A stretch of 64,000 nucleotides of DNA from NCBI RefSeq assembly GCF_039522025.1, contig NZ_BAAADB010000030.1:1-64000 (forward strand). Direction: 5' to 3'. This stretch comes from Deinococcus depolymerans (GTDB taxonomy: Bacteria; Deinococcota; Deinococci; Deinococcales; Deinococcaceae). Each line of letters begins with the position of its first letter. Within the stretch, counting starts at the first letter, position 1. Below the pieces are notes generated by a model, which searched no databases, was not told the origin of the DNA, and worked only from the letters and a program-made list of their open reading frames with translations. Position numbers and translations under genes: made by a program. This document shows, in pieces, positions 15,819-30,122 of this stretch.

Positions 15819-16438
15819 TACTTCTGGGTGTCGATCTGGATGACCCCGCCGTGCAGGCGGGCGATCTCGGCGGTGGGCTGATCGTCCCGGTGGCGCATGT
15901 TGCTCAGGCTGCTGCCTTCGGGCGCGCGGGCGACGGCCTCACCGATGCGGATCTGGGTGCTGGCAATCGGCCGCGCCCACACGATGGCGTCCCCGTGCCC
16001 GCCGCTGCCGGCATGTGCCACTCCGCGCAGCGCCCCGATCACGATCACGTCGCCGCCCGCCACGATTTCCGCGCCGGGATTCACGTCCCCCAGCACGATC
16101 ACGCTGCCCGGATACTCCCCCCGGAACCCGGCGCGCAGGGTGTTCGGGACGATCACGGTCCGCGCTGGCGGCAGGGGTGGCCGGGCGGCCTCCGCGGCGG
16201 GCGCGGGGGCGGTCACGGTCACGCGCGGCGCACGCACCCGGCCCGGCGTGCCGCCCGCCGCGCGAATCCGGTTCAGCGCGGCTTCCAGCGCCTGCGGGTC
16301 GGCGTCGCCCTGCACTTCCAGCGTGACGTTCGTGGCCAGCAGTTCGGCGCGCACGGCCAGCGCCTCGTTCACGGCGTCGGCCGTGTCACCGGGTTCAAGC
16401 AGGAGGTTCATGCCGCCAAGCGTGCCGCGCAACTTCAT
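15818..16438 (-). CDS. minC: Septum-site determining protein MinC
   Basis: A 206-residue inhibitor of FtsZ assembly away from mid-cell. The C-terminal beta-helix domain is clear: TVIVPNTLRAGFRGEYPGSVIVLGDVNPGAEIVAGGDVIVIGALRG in shape and order, followed by VWARPIASTQIRIGE, the MinC_C hallmarks. The N-terminal domain begins MKLRGTLGGMNLLLEP, and an Ala/Pro-rich linker joins them. The start at ATG 16438 is supported by TAGATT exactly 7 bases upstream. MinD is not in this window. Confidence 0.9.
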   Translation of the reverse strand: MKLRGTLGGMNLLLEPGDTADAVNEALAVRAELLATNVTLEVQGDADPQALEAALNRIRAAGGTPGRVRAPRVTVTAPAPAAEAARPPLPPARTVIVPNTLRAGFRGEYPGSVIVLGDVNPGAEIVAGGDVIVIGALRGVAHAGSGGHGDAIVWARPIASTQIRIGEAVARAPEGSSLSNMRHRDDQPTAEIARLHGGVIQIDTQK

Positions 16439-16445
16439 GAGACCC

Positions 16446-16451
16446 AATCTA
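16446..16451 (-). promoter_or_regulatory. Leaderless -10 box of minC
   Basis: TAGATT with 7 bases to ATG 16438 on the minus strand; it fixes the start of this gene. Confidence 0.6.
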
Positions 16452-16671
16452 GAGCATGTGCGTGGACCGGTCCGTGGGAGCGGCGGGGACCCTGCACGGC
16501 ACCGGCGCCGGCCACAAGGCGCGGATGGCGTGCAGGCCGCGCCGGGCCACCCCTTCCTGAGAGGCAGGCAGGGGCGTTCCTTCACGCTTGCGGCCGTGAG
16601 GTGGGCGGGGGCGGCGCACGGGTGCGGGGGATGGTGTACCATGAGCCTCATGCTTTTCAAGGAGAACACCT

Positions 16672-17052
16672 TTGGTGCAGCTTGATTCCGGCGCGGTCGT
16701 GGAGGGCCGCGTGACGCGCGTGACCGACTTCGGCGCGTTCATTCAGTTCGAGAACGGCGAGACGGGCCTCGTGCACATCTCGCAGATCGCTCACTCGTTC
16801 GTGCGCAACATTCACGACCACGTCCGCGAAGGCGAGAACGTGGAAGTGAAGGTTCTCGGACGGGACGAGCGGGGCCGACTCGATCTTTCGATCAAGGAAC
16901 TGCTCGAGGAGCCCGAGGAGGTGCCCCGCCCCCGCGCCATCGGACGGCAGAGCCCTCAGTTCGAGGCCAAGCTCCGTTCCTTCATGCGTGACGCCAAGGA
17001 ACGCACCACCGCAGGTGGTGGCAAGAAACCCGCCGGCAAACGCAAGAAGTAA
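16672..17052 (+). CDS. S1 RNA-binding domain protein
   Basis: A 126-residue protein consisting of one S1/OB-fold domain (residues 1-75: LDSGAVVEGRVTRVTDFGAF, TGLVHISQIAHSFV, GENVEVKVLG, RLDLSIKE) and a basic, lysine-rich tail ending KKPAGKRKK. It resembles YabR/general stress protein 13 type single-S1 proteins and probably binds RNA or ribosomes. TTG 16672 or GTG 16675 are both possible starts; AAGGAG at 16659-16664 fits either. Confidence 0.85.
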   Translation: MVQLDSGAVVEGRVTRVTDFGAFIQFENGETGLVHISQIAHSFVRNIHDHVREGENVEVKVLGRDERGRLDLSIKELLEEPEEVPRPRAIGRQSPQFEAKLRSFMRDAKERTTAGGGKKPAGKRKK

Positions 17053-17088
17053 CCCGCATCCCGGCCCCCCGCCGGACACCCCGCAGAG

Positions 17089-17122
17089 GCCGCCCCTGTC
17101 CACCCGGACGGGAGGCGGCTTT
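17089..17122 (+). terminator. Terminator after the S1-domain gene
   Basis: GCCGCC (17089-17094) pairs with GGCGGC (17114-17119) with an inner GTCC/GGAC helix, followed by TTT. Confidence 0.6.
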
Positions 17123-17197
17123 CGCTGACCGGTCTTCCAGGGAACGCCAGGGCCCTTTTTTAACCGGCCTGTAACCACCTGCCGGCACAATGCGCGC

Positions 17198-18508
<1,311 letters not shown>

Positions 18509-18526
18509 GCGGCGCGTGGACCGGGA

Positions 18527-18559
18527 CGCGGCCCACTCCTGTCATGGGGGTGGGCCGCG
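18527..18559. terminator. Hairpin between convergent htrA-like and hypothetical genes
   Basis: CGCGGCCCAC (18527-18536) pairs perfectly with GTGGGCCGCG (18550-18559). It lies between two convergent genes and could stop transcription from both sides, though no T-run is present. Confidence 0.5.
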
Positions 18560-18581
18560 CCGGTTCGCTGTCCTGCCTGCG

Positions 18582-18863
18582 TTACCCGAACAGGGGGCCG
18601 AGGTCGGTCATCACGCCGGTCGCCTGGGCGGGCGTGAACACGTACGATCCGAACACCGCGTGGAATTCGTCGTGGGTCAGGTGACGGGTCTGGCCGCTGG
18701 GGCCGGTCGCCTGCACCTGTTCGCCACGCGCGGTCAGGCGGTACTCGCCGAGTTCGCGGACGCTGGCTTTCTTGCCGCGCCCGGCGCGGAGCAGGGCGGT
18801 CACGCGGTGCTCGCAGCCGCCTTTGACGCTCAGGAATTCCAGGAGTTCGGCCGGGGTCAACAT
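18582..18863 (-). CDS. Small conserved-looking protein of unknown function
   Basis: A 93-residue soluble protein (MLTPAELLEFLSVKGG...). I do not recognise a domain. It has a helical N-terminus and a basic mid-section; the tail ends MTDLGPLFG. TATGCT lies 9 bases before the ATG, inside the hairpin that follows lysZ, so it is probably transcribed separately. Confidence 0.65.
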   Translation of the reverse strand: MLTPAELLEFLSVKGGCEHRVTALLRAGRGKKASVRELGEYRLTARGEQVQATGPSGQTRHLTHDEFHAVFGSYVFTPAQATGVMTDLGPLFG

Positions 18864-18875
18864 CGGCTGGGAAGC

Positions 18876-18913
18876 ATAGCACCCCCGCCCGCTCAGGCGG
18901 GAGAGGGTGCTAT
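18876..18913 (-). terminator. Large hairpin after lysZ
   Basis: ATAGCACCC (18876-18884) pairs with GGGTGCTAT (18905-18913), with an inner CCGCC/GGCGGG stem. It lies 14 bases after the lysZ stop. There is no clear T-run. The hairpin also contains the -10 box (TATGCT) of the next gene. Confidence 0.55.
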
Positions 18914-18927
18914 GGGAGAAATCCGGT

Positions 18928-19731
<804 letters not shown>

Positions 19732-19738
19732 GCCGGGT

Positions 19739-19744
19739 ATCCTA
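19739..19744 (-). promoter_or_regulatory. Leaderless -10 box of lysZ
   Basis: TAGGAT with exactly 7 bases (ACCCGGC) before ATG 19731 on the minus strand. Confidence 0.6.
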
Positions 19745-19804
19745 GCGCATGACAGGAATGAAGGTCAAATGATTTTCAATTGATAGGGGGAGGGTGGAGG
19801 CGGC

Positions 19805-20128
19805 TCAGATCCAGACGACCAGCGCCAGCAGCGCCGCCCACGCTGCAGCCCACCACAGGCAGATTCCCCGGAAGACCCGCTGGTACGCCACCTTACGGGT
19901 CTTGTGCCGGAAGACCTGCTGCGCCGCCCACGATCCGGCCCAGCCGCCCAGCCGCTCGAAACGGTGCAGCGTCGCCTCCGGCAGGCGGCCCTCGCGGGAC
20001 TGCGCCAGTTGCTTGTCCCGCCACACCGCCACGAACGCCACCAGCCCCCACACGACCTGCCACGCCACGAAGACCCGGAACAGCGTATCCAGCAGGGCCG
20101 GGACGTTCAGCGGCCAGTCACTGCCCAC
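19805..20128 (-). CDS. DUF1294 family membrane protein
   Basis: A 107-residue protein with hydrophobic helices near residues 12-36 and 84-106 flanking a basic loop. The loop holds the DUF1294 signature: DKQLAQ...RLPEATLHRFERLGGW, AAQQVFRHKTRK and AYQRVF. Function unknown; probably inner membrane. GTG 20128 is preceded by GGAGG. It lies 54 bases downstream of ispH on the same strand and may be cotranscribed. Confidence 0.82.
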   Translation of the reverse strand: MGSDWPLNVPALLDTLFRVFVAWQVVWGLVAFVAVWRDKQLAQSREGRLPEATLHRFERLGGWAGSWAAQQVFRHKTRKVAYQRVFRGICLWWAAAWAALLALVVWI

Positions 20129-20182
20129 CCGGCCTCCACGCGGCAGGGCCGCCCGTCGCCGCGCCCCGCATGACCGCGCCCC

Positions 20183-21178
20183 TCACTGCAGGGTGCGGGG
20201 CAGCGCCTGCGTGGGCAGGATCTTCTTCGGCTCGCGGAACTCGATGTTCTCCCACTCGCCCTCCTCGATGACCTGCAGCGCCGGGTTCAGCGCCCGGAAG
20301 TGCGCCACGACCGCCTGCACCAGATCGTCCGGCGTGCTGGCCGCGCTCGTGATCCCCACCGAGCGTACGCCCGCAAAGTCCACGCCCGCGAGGTCCGCCG
20401 CCGTTTCCAGCCGCACGGAACGCCCGCACTCGGCCTCCGCGAGTTCCAGCAGGCGCATGCCGTTGCTGGAATGCGTGCTGGTCAGCACCAGGAACAGGTC
20501 CACCTGCGGCGCAATTGATTTCACGGCGTCCTGGCGGTTCTTGGTGGCGTAGCACAGGTCCTCGCTGGGCGGCACCACCAGCGCCGGGAAGCGCCCACGC
20601 AGGATCTCCACCGTGCGGCGCGTGTCGTCCACGCTGAGGGTCGTCTGGGTCAGCACCACCAGCTTCTGCGGGTCCGGCACCTGCACCGTGTGCGGGTCGT
20701 GCAGGCCCTCGCCGGTCTTGCCGAGCACGCCCACCAGGATGGTGCTGTCCGGCGCCTCGCCCTGCGTGCCGATGACCTCCTGATGCCGGGCGCTGTCCCC
20801 GATCAGCAGGATCGTGTAGCCCTCACGGGCGTACTTCTTCGCCTCGGTGTGCACCTTGGTCACCAGCGGGCAGGTCGCGTCGATGGTCGCCAGTCCCAGC
20901 GCCCGCGCCCGCTCGCGCACCGCCGGGCTGATGCCGTGCGCGCTGAACACGACCGTCTCGCCCCCCTGCGGAAGGGCGTCCACGCCGTCCAGGTCCTCCA
21001 CGAAATGCACGCCGTACCCGGCCTGCAGGCGGTCCACGACCGTGTGGTTGTGCACGATGGAGTGGTACACCGTCACCGGTTTCGACTCGGTCTGCGCGGC
21101 CTTCTCGACCGCCTGGATCGCCATGACGACCCCCGCGCAGAACCCGCGCGGCTTGGCAAGGTGAAGGCGCTCAACCAC
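20183..21178 (-). CDS. ispH: 4-hydroxy-3-methylbut-2-enyl diphosphate reductase
   Basis: A 331-residue iron-sulfur enzyme making IPP and DMAPP, the last step of the MEP isoprenoid pathway. The three cluster cysteines lie in [23 protein letters not shown] and [18 protein letters not shown] and FSAHGISP are also typical. GTG 21178 (giving [17 protein letters not shown]) is chosen because the family normally starts just before this motif, and a small upstream ORF ends within this start region. GTG 21199 in the same frame would add seven residues. Neither start has a convincing Shine-Dalgarno sequence. Confidence 0.93.
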   Translation of the reverse strand: MVERLHLAKPRGFCAGVVMAIQAVEKAAQTESKPVTVYHSIVHNHTVVDRLQAGYGVHFVEDLDGVDALPQGGETVVFSAHGISPAVRERARALGLATIDATCPLVTKVHTEAKKYAREGYTILLIGDSARHQEVIGTQGEAPDSTILVGVLGKTGEGLHDPHTVQVPDPQKLVVLTQTTLSVDDTRRTVEILRGRFPALVVPPSEDLCYATKNRQDAVKSIAPQVDLFLVLTSTHSSNGMRLLELAEAECGRSVRLETAADLAGVDFAGVRSVGITSAASTPDDLVQAVVAHFRALNPALQVIEEGEWENIEFREPKKILPTQALPRTLQ

Positions 21179-21227
21179 GCGCGACCACCGGAGGGACACA
21201 GGAGACGGAAGGAACGAACGACGTCAT
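21171..21227 (-). CDS. Small upstream ORF coupled to ispH
   Basis: ATG 21227 to TGA 21171 encodes 18 residues ([18 protein letters not shown]). TACACT lies 7 bases before the ATG, so this reading frame has the leaderless start that the ispH frame lacks. Its stop lies a few bases inside the GTG 21178 start of ispH, suggesting that translating ribosomes pass on to ispH. Product function, if any, is unknown. Confidence 0.5.
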   Translation of the reverse strand: MTSFVPSVSCVPPVVARG

Positions 21228-21290
21228 GCCCGACAGTGTAATGCCCGCCTGCCGCGCAGACCGTGCCCCAGCCGGCACCCTGCCGCCCGG

Positions 21291-22805
21291 TCAGGGGGCG
21301 CCCACCGGGATGCGCCCGAGCCACCACTCGGGCGGCACCGACCGGCTCGACGACCGCCACGCCGCCTCGAAGACCTGCGTCTGCTCGGCCACGGCCTGCC
21401 CATCCGACGTCGCGAGCGCCGCCTCCGCCAGCCCCCACAGCCCCCACGCGCTGAAATGAAAGTTCATGCTGCCCGCCACGACCACCGACCCGTCCACGAC
21501 CAGCGCCTTGGTGTGCATGGGGAACGTCGTGTACCGCGCCTCGAAACGGTCCTCCAGCCCGCGCCGCCGCAACTCACGGCGCAGCAACGCCACCGCCGAG
21601 CGGTTCGGAACGGCCCCCACCCCGTAGTCCACCAGCAGGAGCCGCACGCGCACGCCCCGCTCCAGCGCCGCGAGGACCGCCCCGAAGTACGGCGGCTGAT
21701 CCTCCGCCCGGCAGGGATCGGGCCGCAGGAACGCGAACCAGCAGCCCAGCGACGGCCCGAAATCCGCCTGCATCAGGTCCAGTGATGTCCGCGCCGCGCC
21801 GATCAGCGCCAGGTGCGCCCGGTCCGCCTGGGACTCCCCGCCGGGCCGCCGGTACAGCAGGAACGCCCGCGCCCCGCCTGCCCGGACGGCCTCCCGCGCC
21901 GCCGGCGGGTGGGTCACCGGGTCCGCCTCGCCCCGCACGCACGCGGCGTTCACGGCGTCCGGCGCGACCAGCGGCGGGCAGCGCAACTGCCACGAGTGCC
22001 GCCACAGGTCATCGAAGGCCGCCACGCCCGCCTGCGCCACCGGCCCCCGCAGCCGCAGGCCCTGATCCCGCAGCGACCAGGCGCCCGGCACCGGGTCCGG
22101 CCCGTCTTCCGGCAGGTGCCAGGGCGAGAAGTTGAAGCCCGCCACCGTCAGGTCCGTTCCGTCGATCACGTGAAGTTTCACGTGACTGTGCGGCAGGAAC
22201 CGGAAATTCAGGACCGACACCCGCCAGCCCAGGCCCGCGTCTTCCAGCGGCACGCCCAGCACGCGCAGGTCCCGCACCAGCGCCCGCGCCTGCCCGGTGC
22301 CGTCCGGGTCCAGCGGGTCCGGGTAGCCGCCCAGCAGTACCCGCACCGCTACGCCCTGCGGGTACTCGCCCGGCGCGGCCCGCACCCGCGCGTGCAGGTC
22401 CCGCACAGCCCGCGCGAACGTCCAGCCCGGCATGCCCGGCCCGGCCCGCCACTCCATGGAGGTCAGCAGCACCTCCGAGCGCGCCCCGACCACCTGCTGC
22501 GCGATCCGGTCGAAGGCGTCCACCGGCGTGTCCTGGTCACGGGGCGTGCGCAGGAACTCCACGAACGCGTTCCCGCACGACAGGTCCGAGCCGCCCGGCG
22601 TGCGTGTCGCCTCCCACAGCGCCCGTTCCAGCCGGTCCACCGGGGCTGCACACGCGCCCGCCGCTGCGGCCGGGGGCCAGCCCGCCACCGCCGCCGGCCG
22701 CGCCGGTCCCAGCCACAGCGGCAGCTCGGCCGCCCGTCCCCCGGCCCCGAGGAAGGCCAGCAGGACCAGCCCCCGCCGCCACACCCTCCCCCCGGCACGC
22801 CGCAT
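21291..22805 (-). CDS. Secreted phospholipase D-like protein with two HKD motifs
   Basis: A 504-residue protein with a basic-then-hydrophobic N-terminus (RRGLVLLAFLGAGGRAAEL) read as a signal peptide. It has two phosphodiesterase (PLD superfamily) motifs: HSHVKLHVIDGTDLTVAGFNF near residue 220 and MHTKALVVDGSVVVAGSMNF near 450, each with HxKxxxxD. This duplicated arrangement forms one active site in cardiolipin synthases and phospholipase D enzymes. No membrane helices of a cardiolipin synthase are seen, so a periplasmic phosphodiesterase acting on lipids or nucleic acid is more likely. The substrate cannot be read from the sequence. Confidence 0.83.
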   Translation of the reverse strand: MRRAGGRVWRRGLVLLAFLGAGGRAAELPLWLGPARPAAVAGWPPAAAAGACAAPVDRLERALWEATRTPGGSDLSCGNAFVEFLRTPRDQDTPVDAFDRIAQQVVGARSEVLLTSMEWRAGPGMPGWTFARAVRDLHARVRAAPGEYPQGVAVRVLLGGYPDPLDPDGTGQARALVRDLRVLGVPLEDAGLGWRVSVLNFRFLPHSHVKLHVIDGTDLTVAGFNFSPWHLPEDGPDPVPGAWSLRDQGLRLRGPVAQAGVAAFDDLWRHSWQLRCPPLVAPDAVNAACVRGEADPVTHPPAAREAVRAGGARAFLLYRRPGGESQADRAHLALIGAARTSLDLMQADFGPSLGCWFAFLRPDPCRAEDQPPYFGAVLAALERGVRVRLLLVDYGVGAVPNRSAVALLRRELRRRGLEDRFEARYTTFPMHTKALVVDGSVVVAGSMNFHFSAWGLWGLAEAALATSDGQAVAEQTQVFEAAWRSSSRSVPPEWWLGRIPVGAP

Positions 22806-22930
22806 CTGCCCCGCAGCATAGGGCGCGGCCCGCCCGGTTTCCTGCCGACCTGCAGGCCCGCGCCTCCATCAATCGTTCAGGGACGGCCCATGCAGGAGGG
22901 GCCGGCCCCCCCAGGCCGGAACGCGGCCGG

Positions 22931-24604
<1,674 letters not shown>

Positions 24605-24611
24605 GCCGGTC

Positions 24612-24617
24612 ATTCTA
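24612..24617 (-). promoter_or_regulatory. Leaderless -10 box of the PlsY-like fusion gene
   Basis: TAGAAT with 7 bases to ATG 24604 on the minus strand; the same TCTAGAAT-N7-ATG layout precedes khpA. Confidence 0.6.
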
Positions 24618-24683
24618 GAGCAGAGCCCGCATCCTGACGGAGCGGCCGGTCAGCGAGCGGCGGCAGGGGACGGAACCGGGCGT

Positions 24684-25400
24684 TCAGGGCAGGTGCTTCT
24701 GCTCCCAGACCAGATCCCGCAGCACCCAGCCGCTGCCCGGAAAACGCAGTCCCAGCCGCAGTTCTCCCAGCAGGTAGTCCCGCACGTCGTTCAGGGGCGT
24801 GCCGACCGACACGGCGTCCCCCAGGGTCCGTTCACCGTCCAGGACGCGCGCCACCGGGTGCAGCGCGGCCCGCTGCCGGGTCGGCATCAGCCGCAGGCGG
24901 AACCACTCGAACCGGTCCTGCGGCTGCAGACGCCCGTCCCGGACGGCCTGCGCGACCATCTGCGCCACCTGGAACAGCGGCACCTCCGCCTCACGCGCCG
25001 CCGCCCGCACCGAGCGGCCCTCCGGCACGTCGAACAGCGGCAGCTGCCCCCGGAACACCCGGCTGGGACTGCCGATCACCTCGCACACCTGCCCCCACTC
25101 GTCACTGATGCGCGCCCAGTCGGTCGAGAAGTGCCCGTACGCGCCCAGCGGCGTGCCCGTCACGGCGCGCGGCTCGAAGGTGAACATGCCGGATTCCGGC
25201 AGCATCGGACTGGCGTGCAGCGCCTCGCTGCCCAGCCAGTCGAGAATGCCGCCCGACACGATCTCGCCGTTCAGGAACGCGACCGTGAACGGCACGTCCG
25301 CCTGAACCTCCAGCACCCCCGTCTGGCGGGTCGTGTGAATCAGTTCCAGTACTCCCAGCAGGGGGAGGTCACTCAGCAGGCCTTGCATGGATGCAAGCAC
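24684..25400 (-). CDS. DUF4388 (PATAN-like) domain protein
   Basis: A 238-residue protein. The N-terminal part (GLLSDLPLLGVLELIHTTRQTGVLEV...FLNGEIVSGG) matches the DUF4388 pattern found in bacterial signalling proteins, followed by a helical domain of unknown type. GTG 25400 is chosen: GGAGGTGAT, a full match to the 16S 3' end, lies 7 bases upstream. ATG 25388 in frame is an alternative. It follows nnr on the same strand by 37 bases and is probably in that operon. Confidence 0.75.
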   Translation of the reverse strand: MLASMQGLLSDLPLLGVLELIHTTRQTGVLEVQADVPFTVAFLNGEIVSGGILDWLGSEALHASPMLPESGMFTFEPRAVTGTPLGAYGHFSTDWARISDEWGQVCEVIGSPSRVFRGQLPLFDVPEGRSVRAAAREAEVPLFQVAQMVAQAVRDGRLQPQDRFEWFRLRLMPTRQRAALHPVARVLDGERTLGDAVSVGTPLNDVRDYLLGELRLGLRFPGSGWVLRDLVWEQKHLP

Positions 25401-25437
25401 CGTATCACCTCCGGGCACACGAACAGTCAGGGAAAAT

Positions 25438-26952
25438 TCACGCCGGACGGGTGGGATCAGGGGGGGGTGACAGCGCCCCCTGCAGGTCCAGCCAGGCCTG
25501 ACCGAGTTCCAGCGCGGTGTCCGAGGCACTCAGGCCGTACCCGTGCCGTGCGGCGGCCCGCTCACCCGCCCGGGCGTGCAGGCGCACGCCAGCCACCGCC
25601 GCGTCCGGCGCCGCGAGACCCTGACCGAGCAGCGCGGCCAGCACGCCCGACAGGGTGTCGCCCATGCCGCCGCTGGCCATGCCCGGATGCCCGCCGCGCG
25701 ACACGCTGAGCCCCCCCGCGTGCGCCACGACGCTCGGACCGCCCTTCAGGACCACCACGCCACCCAGCCGCTCCTGCAGGGCGCCGGCAGCCCCCAGCGG
25801 ATCGCGGGTCACGTCCCGGGCGCTGGTGCCCAGCAGCCGCGCGGCCTCGCCGGGATGCGGCGTCCAGATGCAGGCGTCGTGCCCGCACCCGGCCAGTTCA
25901 GGCTGCAGGGCGTCGGCGTCCAGCACCGTCGGGATCTGCCAGCGCAGCAGCCCGCGGGCCAGCGCGGCGGCGTCCGGCCCCAGGCCCATGCCGACCGCCA
26001 CGGCGTCCGGCCGCCCCGACGCTGGCGTGCCAGACAGCGCCGCGCCCAGGTCCGCGTGCCGGTGAACCATCAGTTCCGGCATCAGCAGCGGCACCTCCGC
26101 CGCCGAGTGCACCGTGACCAGACCCGCCCCGGCCCGCAGCGCCCCCACGCCCGCCATGCCCGCCGCGCCCACCGTGCCGGGATGCCCGCCCACGATCCAC
26201 ACGCGGCCCGCCACGCCCTTGTGCGCGTCCGCGCGCCGCGCCGGCAGCAGCGCAGCCACCTGCGCGTCGGTCGGCTGCTCCGCGACGGCCTGCGCCTGCA
26301 CCCAGTCGCCAGGCACCCGCAGCGGCACCAGCTGCACCCGCCCCGAGTGCCCGGCCGCCGCCCCGAACAGCAGCGCGGCCTTCAGGCCCATGAACGTCAC
26401 GGTCAGGTCCGCCCCGGCCGTGCCCGGCAGGCCGTCCGGGCCGTCCGGCACCCACGCCGAACCCTCGACCAGTCCGCTGGGCAGGTCGATCGCCACGACC
26501 GGCGTACCGCGCGAGCGCACCGCCGCCAGCGCCGCGATCACCCCGCCCAGCGCGGGTCGCAGCGGCGGCCGGAATCCGGTGCCCAGCAGGCCGTCCACGA
26601 CCACGCCCGCCCCCGGCGCGCGGTGAGACAGGGCGCCGGCACTCAGGGGCCGGGTCACGCCGCCCACCGCCCGCCAGCGCCGCCGGTTCAGGCGCGTCAG
26701 CGGATGCCGGGACGGCAGGGCCAGCACCAGCGCCTCGCGCCCCAGCGCCCGCAGGTGCCGGGCCGCCACGAAGGCGTCCCCGCCGTTCGCGCCGCCGCCC
26801 GCCAGCAGCAGCGCCACCCCCCGCGGCGCCAGGGCCTGCGCGGCGTCCGCCACGGCCCGCCCGGCTTCTTCCATCGCCAGGTCCAGCAGTCCCGCCCCGT
26901 CCAGCCGCGCGTCGACTGCCCGCGCACCCTCGCCGTTCAGGACCCAGGGCAT
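25438..26952 (-). CDS. nnr: Bifunctional NAD(P)H-hydrate epimerase / dehydratase
   Basis: A 504-residue metabolite-repair enzyme. The N-terminal YjeF epimerase half has MEEAGRAVADAA, LLLAGGGANGGDAFVAARHL and VVDGLLGTGFRPPL; the C-terminal ADP/ATP-dependent dehydratase half has AHKGVAGRVWIVGGHPGTVGAA, WTPHPGEAARLLG, VVLKGGPSVV and GHPGMASGGMGDTLSGVLA. It repairs damaged hydrated NADH/NADPH. Length is normal for the fused form. Its ATG follows the TPR gene's stop after one base (TGAgATG). Confidence 0.93.
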   Translation of the reverse strand: MPWVLNGEGARAVDARLDGAGLLDLAMEEAGRAVADAAQALAPRGVALLLAGGGANGGDAFVAARHLRALGREALVLALPSRHPLTRLNRRRWRAVGGVTRPLSAGALSHRAPGAGVVVDGLLGTGFRPPLRPALGGVIAALAAVRSRGTPVVAIDLPSGLVEGSAWVPDGPDGLPGTAGADLTVTFMGLKAALLFGAAAGHSGRVQLVPLRVPGDWVQAQAVAEQPTDAQVAALLPARRADAHKGVAGRVWIVGGHPGTVGAAGMAGVGALRAGAGLVTVHSAAEVPLLMPELMVHRHADLGAALSGTPASGRPDAVAVGMGLGPDAAALARGLLRWQIPTVLDADALQPELAGCGHDACIWTPHPGEAARLLGTSARDVTRDPLGAAGALQERLGGVVVLKGGPSVVAHAGGLSVSRGGHPGMASGGMGDTLSGVLAALLGQGLAAPDAAVAGVRLHARAGERAAARHGYGLSASDTALELGQAWLDLQGALSPPPDPTRPA

Positions 26953-26953
26953 C

Positions 26954-27763
26954 TCAGCCGACGCCGCGCACGGCCAGGAACACGATCAGCGCGGCCACCG
27001 CCAGCAGCACCCAGCGCAGGTTCCGCATCGCCGGACTCCGCGCGAACTGCTCTTTCATCTCGGCCTCCGTGTCGGTCTTTGAGCGTTTCATGCTCAGCCG
27101 CTGACCCTGCCGGATGGAGCGGACCCCCTCGGCCACCCGGCCCTGACGCCGCAACGCCACACCCAGGTTGTGATGCCCGCCGTCGTACTCGGGGTTCAGG
27201 ATCAGCACCCGCCGGTAGATCGCCTCGGCCTGCGCGTACCGTCCGGCCTCCATGTCCAGGTTGCCCAGGTTCGTCAGGGCGCGGTAATGACCGGGATCGG
27301 CCTGCAGCGCCGCTTCCAGCACCTCCCGCGCCCGGTCCGGTTCGCCCAGCACCGCCAGCAGCACGCCCTGCTGGTTCAGCGCCTCGGCGCGGGTGGCCGG
27401 CAGGGCCAGCGCGCCGGCCAGCGCGGCGGCCATGGCGTCCGGTTCCGTGATCTTCTGGGAGCGTTCAAGCGCCTCCACCGCCACCGACAGCGCCGGCGCG
27501 TCCAGCGCCGCCCGCAGGGCCACGCCCTCCTCGCCGGTCAGCAGCGGCAGCAGCCTCGTCAGGTCGGCCAGGGCGCGCCGCACCGCCGGGTAGCGCCGCG
27601 CCCGCAACTCGTCCCGGAAGGCCAGCGCGGCGTCCAGCGCCTCCTCCAGGTCCAGCGGCGCGCCCTGGGCGCGTGCCGCGCCGCGCGCCCGCGACCAGTC
27701 ACCCGCCCCGATCAGTTCCACGAGCGAGACCGGCCGGTCGGTGGGCACCGCCGGGCCGCTCAC
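26954..27763 (-). CDS. Tetratricopeptide-repeat protein with C-terminal membrane anchor
   Basis: A 269-residue protein. Helical repeats fill residues 60-215, with clear TPR units AEALNQQGVLLAVLGEPDRAREVLEAAL..., YRALTNLGNLDMEAGRYAQAEAIYRRVL... and DGGHHNLGVALRRQGRVAEGV. One hydrophobic helix closes the chain (LRWVLLAVAALIVFLAVRGVG). Likely a scaffold displayed on the cytoplasmic side of the membrane. The GTG start is weakly defined. It leads the TPR-nnr-DUF4388 cluster. Confidence 0.8.
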   Translation of the reverse strand: MSGPAVPTDRPVSLVELIGAGDWSRARGAARAQGAPLDLEEALDAALAFRDELRARRYPAVRRALADLTRLLPLLTGEEGVALRAALDAPALSVAVEALERSQKITEPDAMAAALAGALALPATRAEALNQQGVLLAVLGEPDRAREVLEAALQADPGHYRALTNLGNLDMEAGRYAQAEAIYRRVLILNPEYDGGHHNLGVALRRQGRVAEGVRSIRQGQRLSMKRSKTDTEAEMKEQFARSPAMRNLRWVLLAVAALIVFLAVRGVG

Positions 27764-27851
27764 GCGGCACTCCCGGCGCGGGAGCGTGCAGGCAGGGGCC
27801 GTTCACGCAGGCGGGTGACACTCGGACGGGACGAAACACTCACCCGACGAG

Positions 27852-27857
27852 TATACT
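27852..27857 (+). promoter_or_regulatory. -10 box upstream of rsmA
   Basis: TATACT, the best -10 match in the gap before rsmA. The implied 5' leader is about 220 bases, unusual here. No convincing -35 hexamer was found. Confidence 0.4.
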
Positions 27858-27863
27858 GACGCG

Positions 27864-28084
27864 TTGCAGACCCCGTCTCCGGCCCGCGTGCCCCGCTCCG
27901 TGCGGGCGCGCGGGCCGGGAACGCGGGGTTCAGCCCCCCCCGCCGGCCCCCTCCCAGACGCCCGCCCCTGCCCCGCGCAGGACCGGCCCCGCCCCAGCCG
28001 TCACCGCCCCCCGCGACGACCCGCCGGACGCGGCTTGCGCCACGCACCCCGCCGCCGGCGCCGGCAGCCCCCACCGGAGTAACC
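27864..28084 (+). promoter_or_regulatory. Long C-rich, structured leader of rsmA
   Basis: About 220 bases without a supportable gene. A strong hairpin, CCGGCCCGCG / CGCGGGCCGG, stands at about 27880-27920. The remaining stretch is very C-rich and G-poor, like a Rho-loading region. Whether it attenuates rsmA is not known. Confidence 0.35.
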
Positions 28085-28948
<864 letters not shown>

Positions 28949-29026
28949 GCGCAGCGTTTCCGCACCCCCAAGCCCCACCCGAATGTCCACTGACAAGGGC
29001 CGCCCGTACGCCCTGGAGGTACCCCC

Positions 29027-30040
<1,014 letters not shown>

Positions 30041-30043
<3 letters not shown>

Positions 30044-30097
30044 TACGGACTCGGATTGAAGGGGCTGCAAAGATCCTTCGATCCGAGTCCGTATGAG
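30041..30097. repeat. Palindromic repeat, copy 2 (hairpin-only derivative)
   Basis: TGATACGGACT...AGTCCGTATGA with only the left hairpin kept: CGGATTGAAGG and CCTTCGATCCG pair, making one long stem over nearly the whole 57 bases. Its first TGA is the stop of the PfkB kinase gene. Confidence 0.85.
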
Positions 30098-30122
30098 AGC
30101 TCTGCCCCGCCTGCTCACCCCC

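Noticed and set aside
19805..21178. Plus-strand frames across the DUF1294 and ispH genes
   Set aside because: No recognisable domains or start signals; the minus strand carries DUF1294 and the three IspH cysteines.
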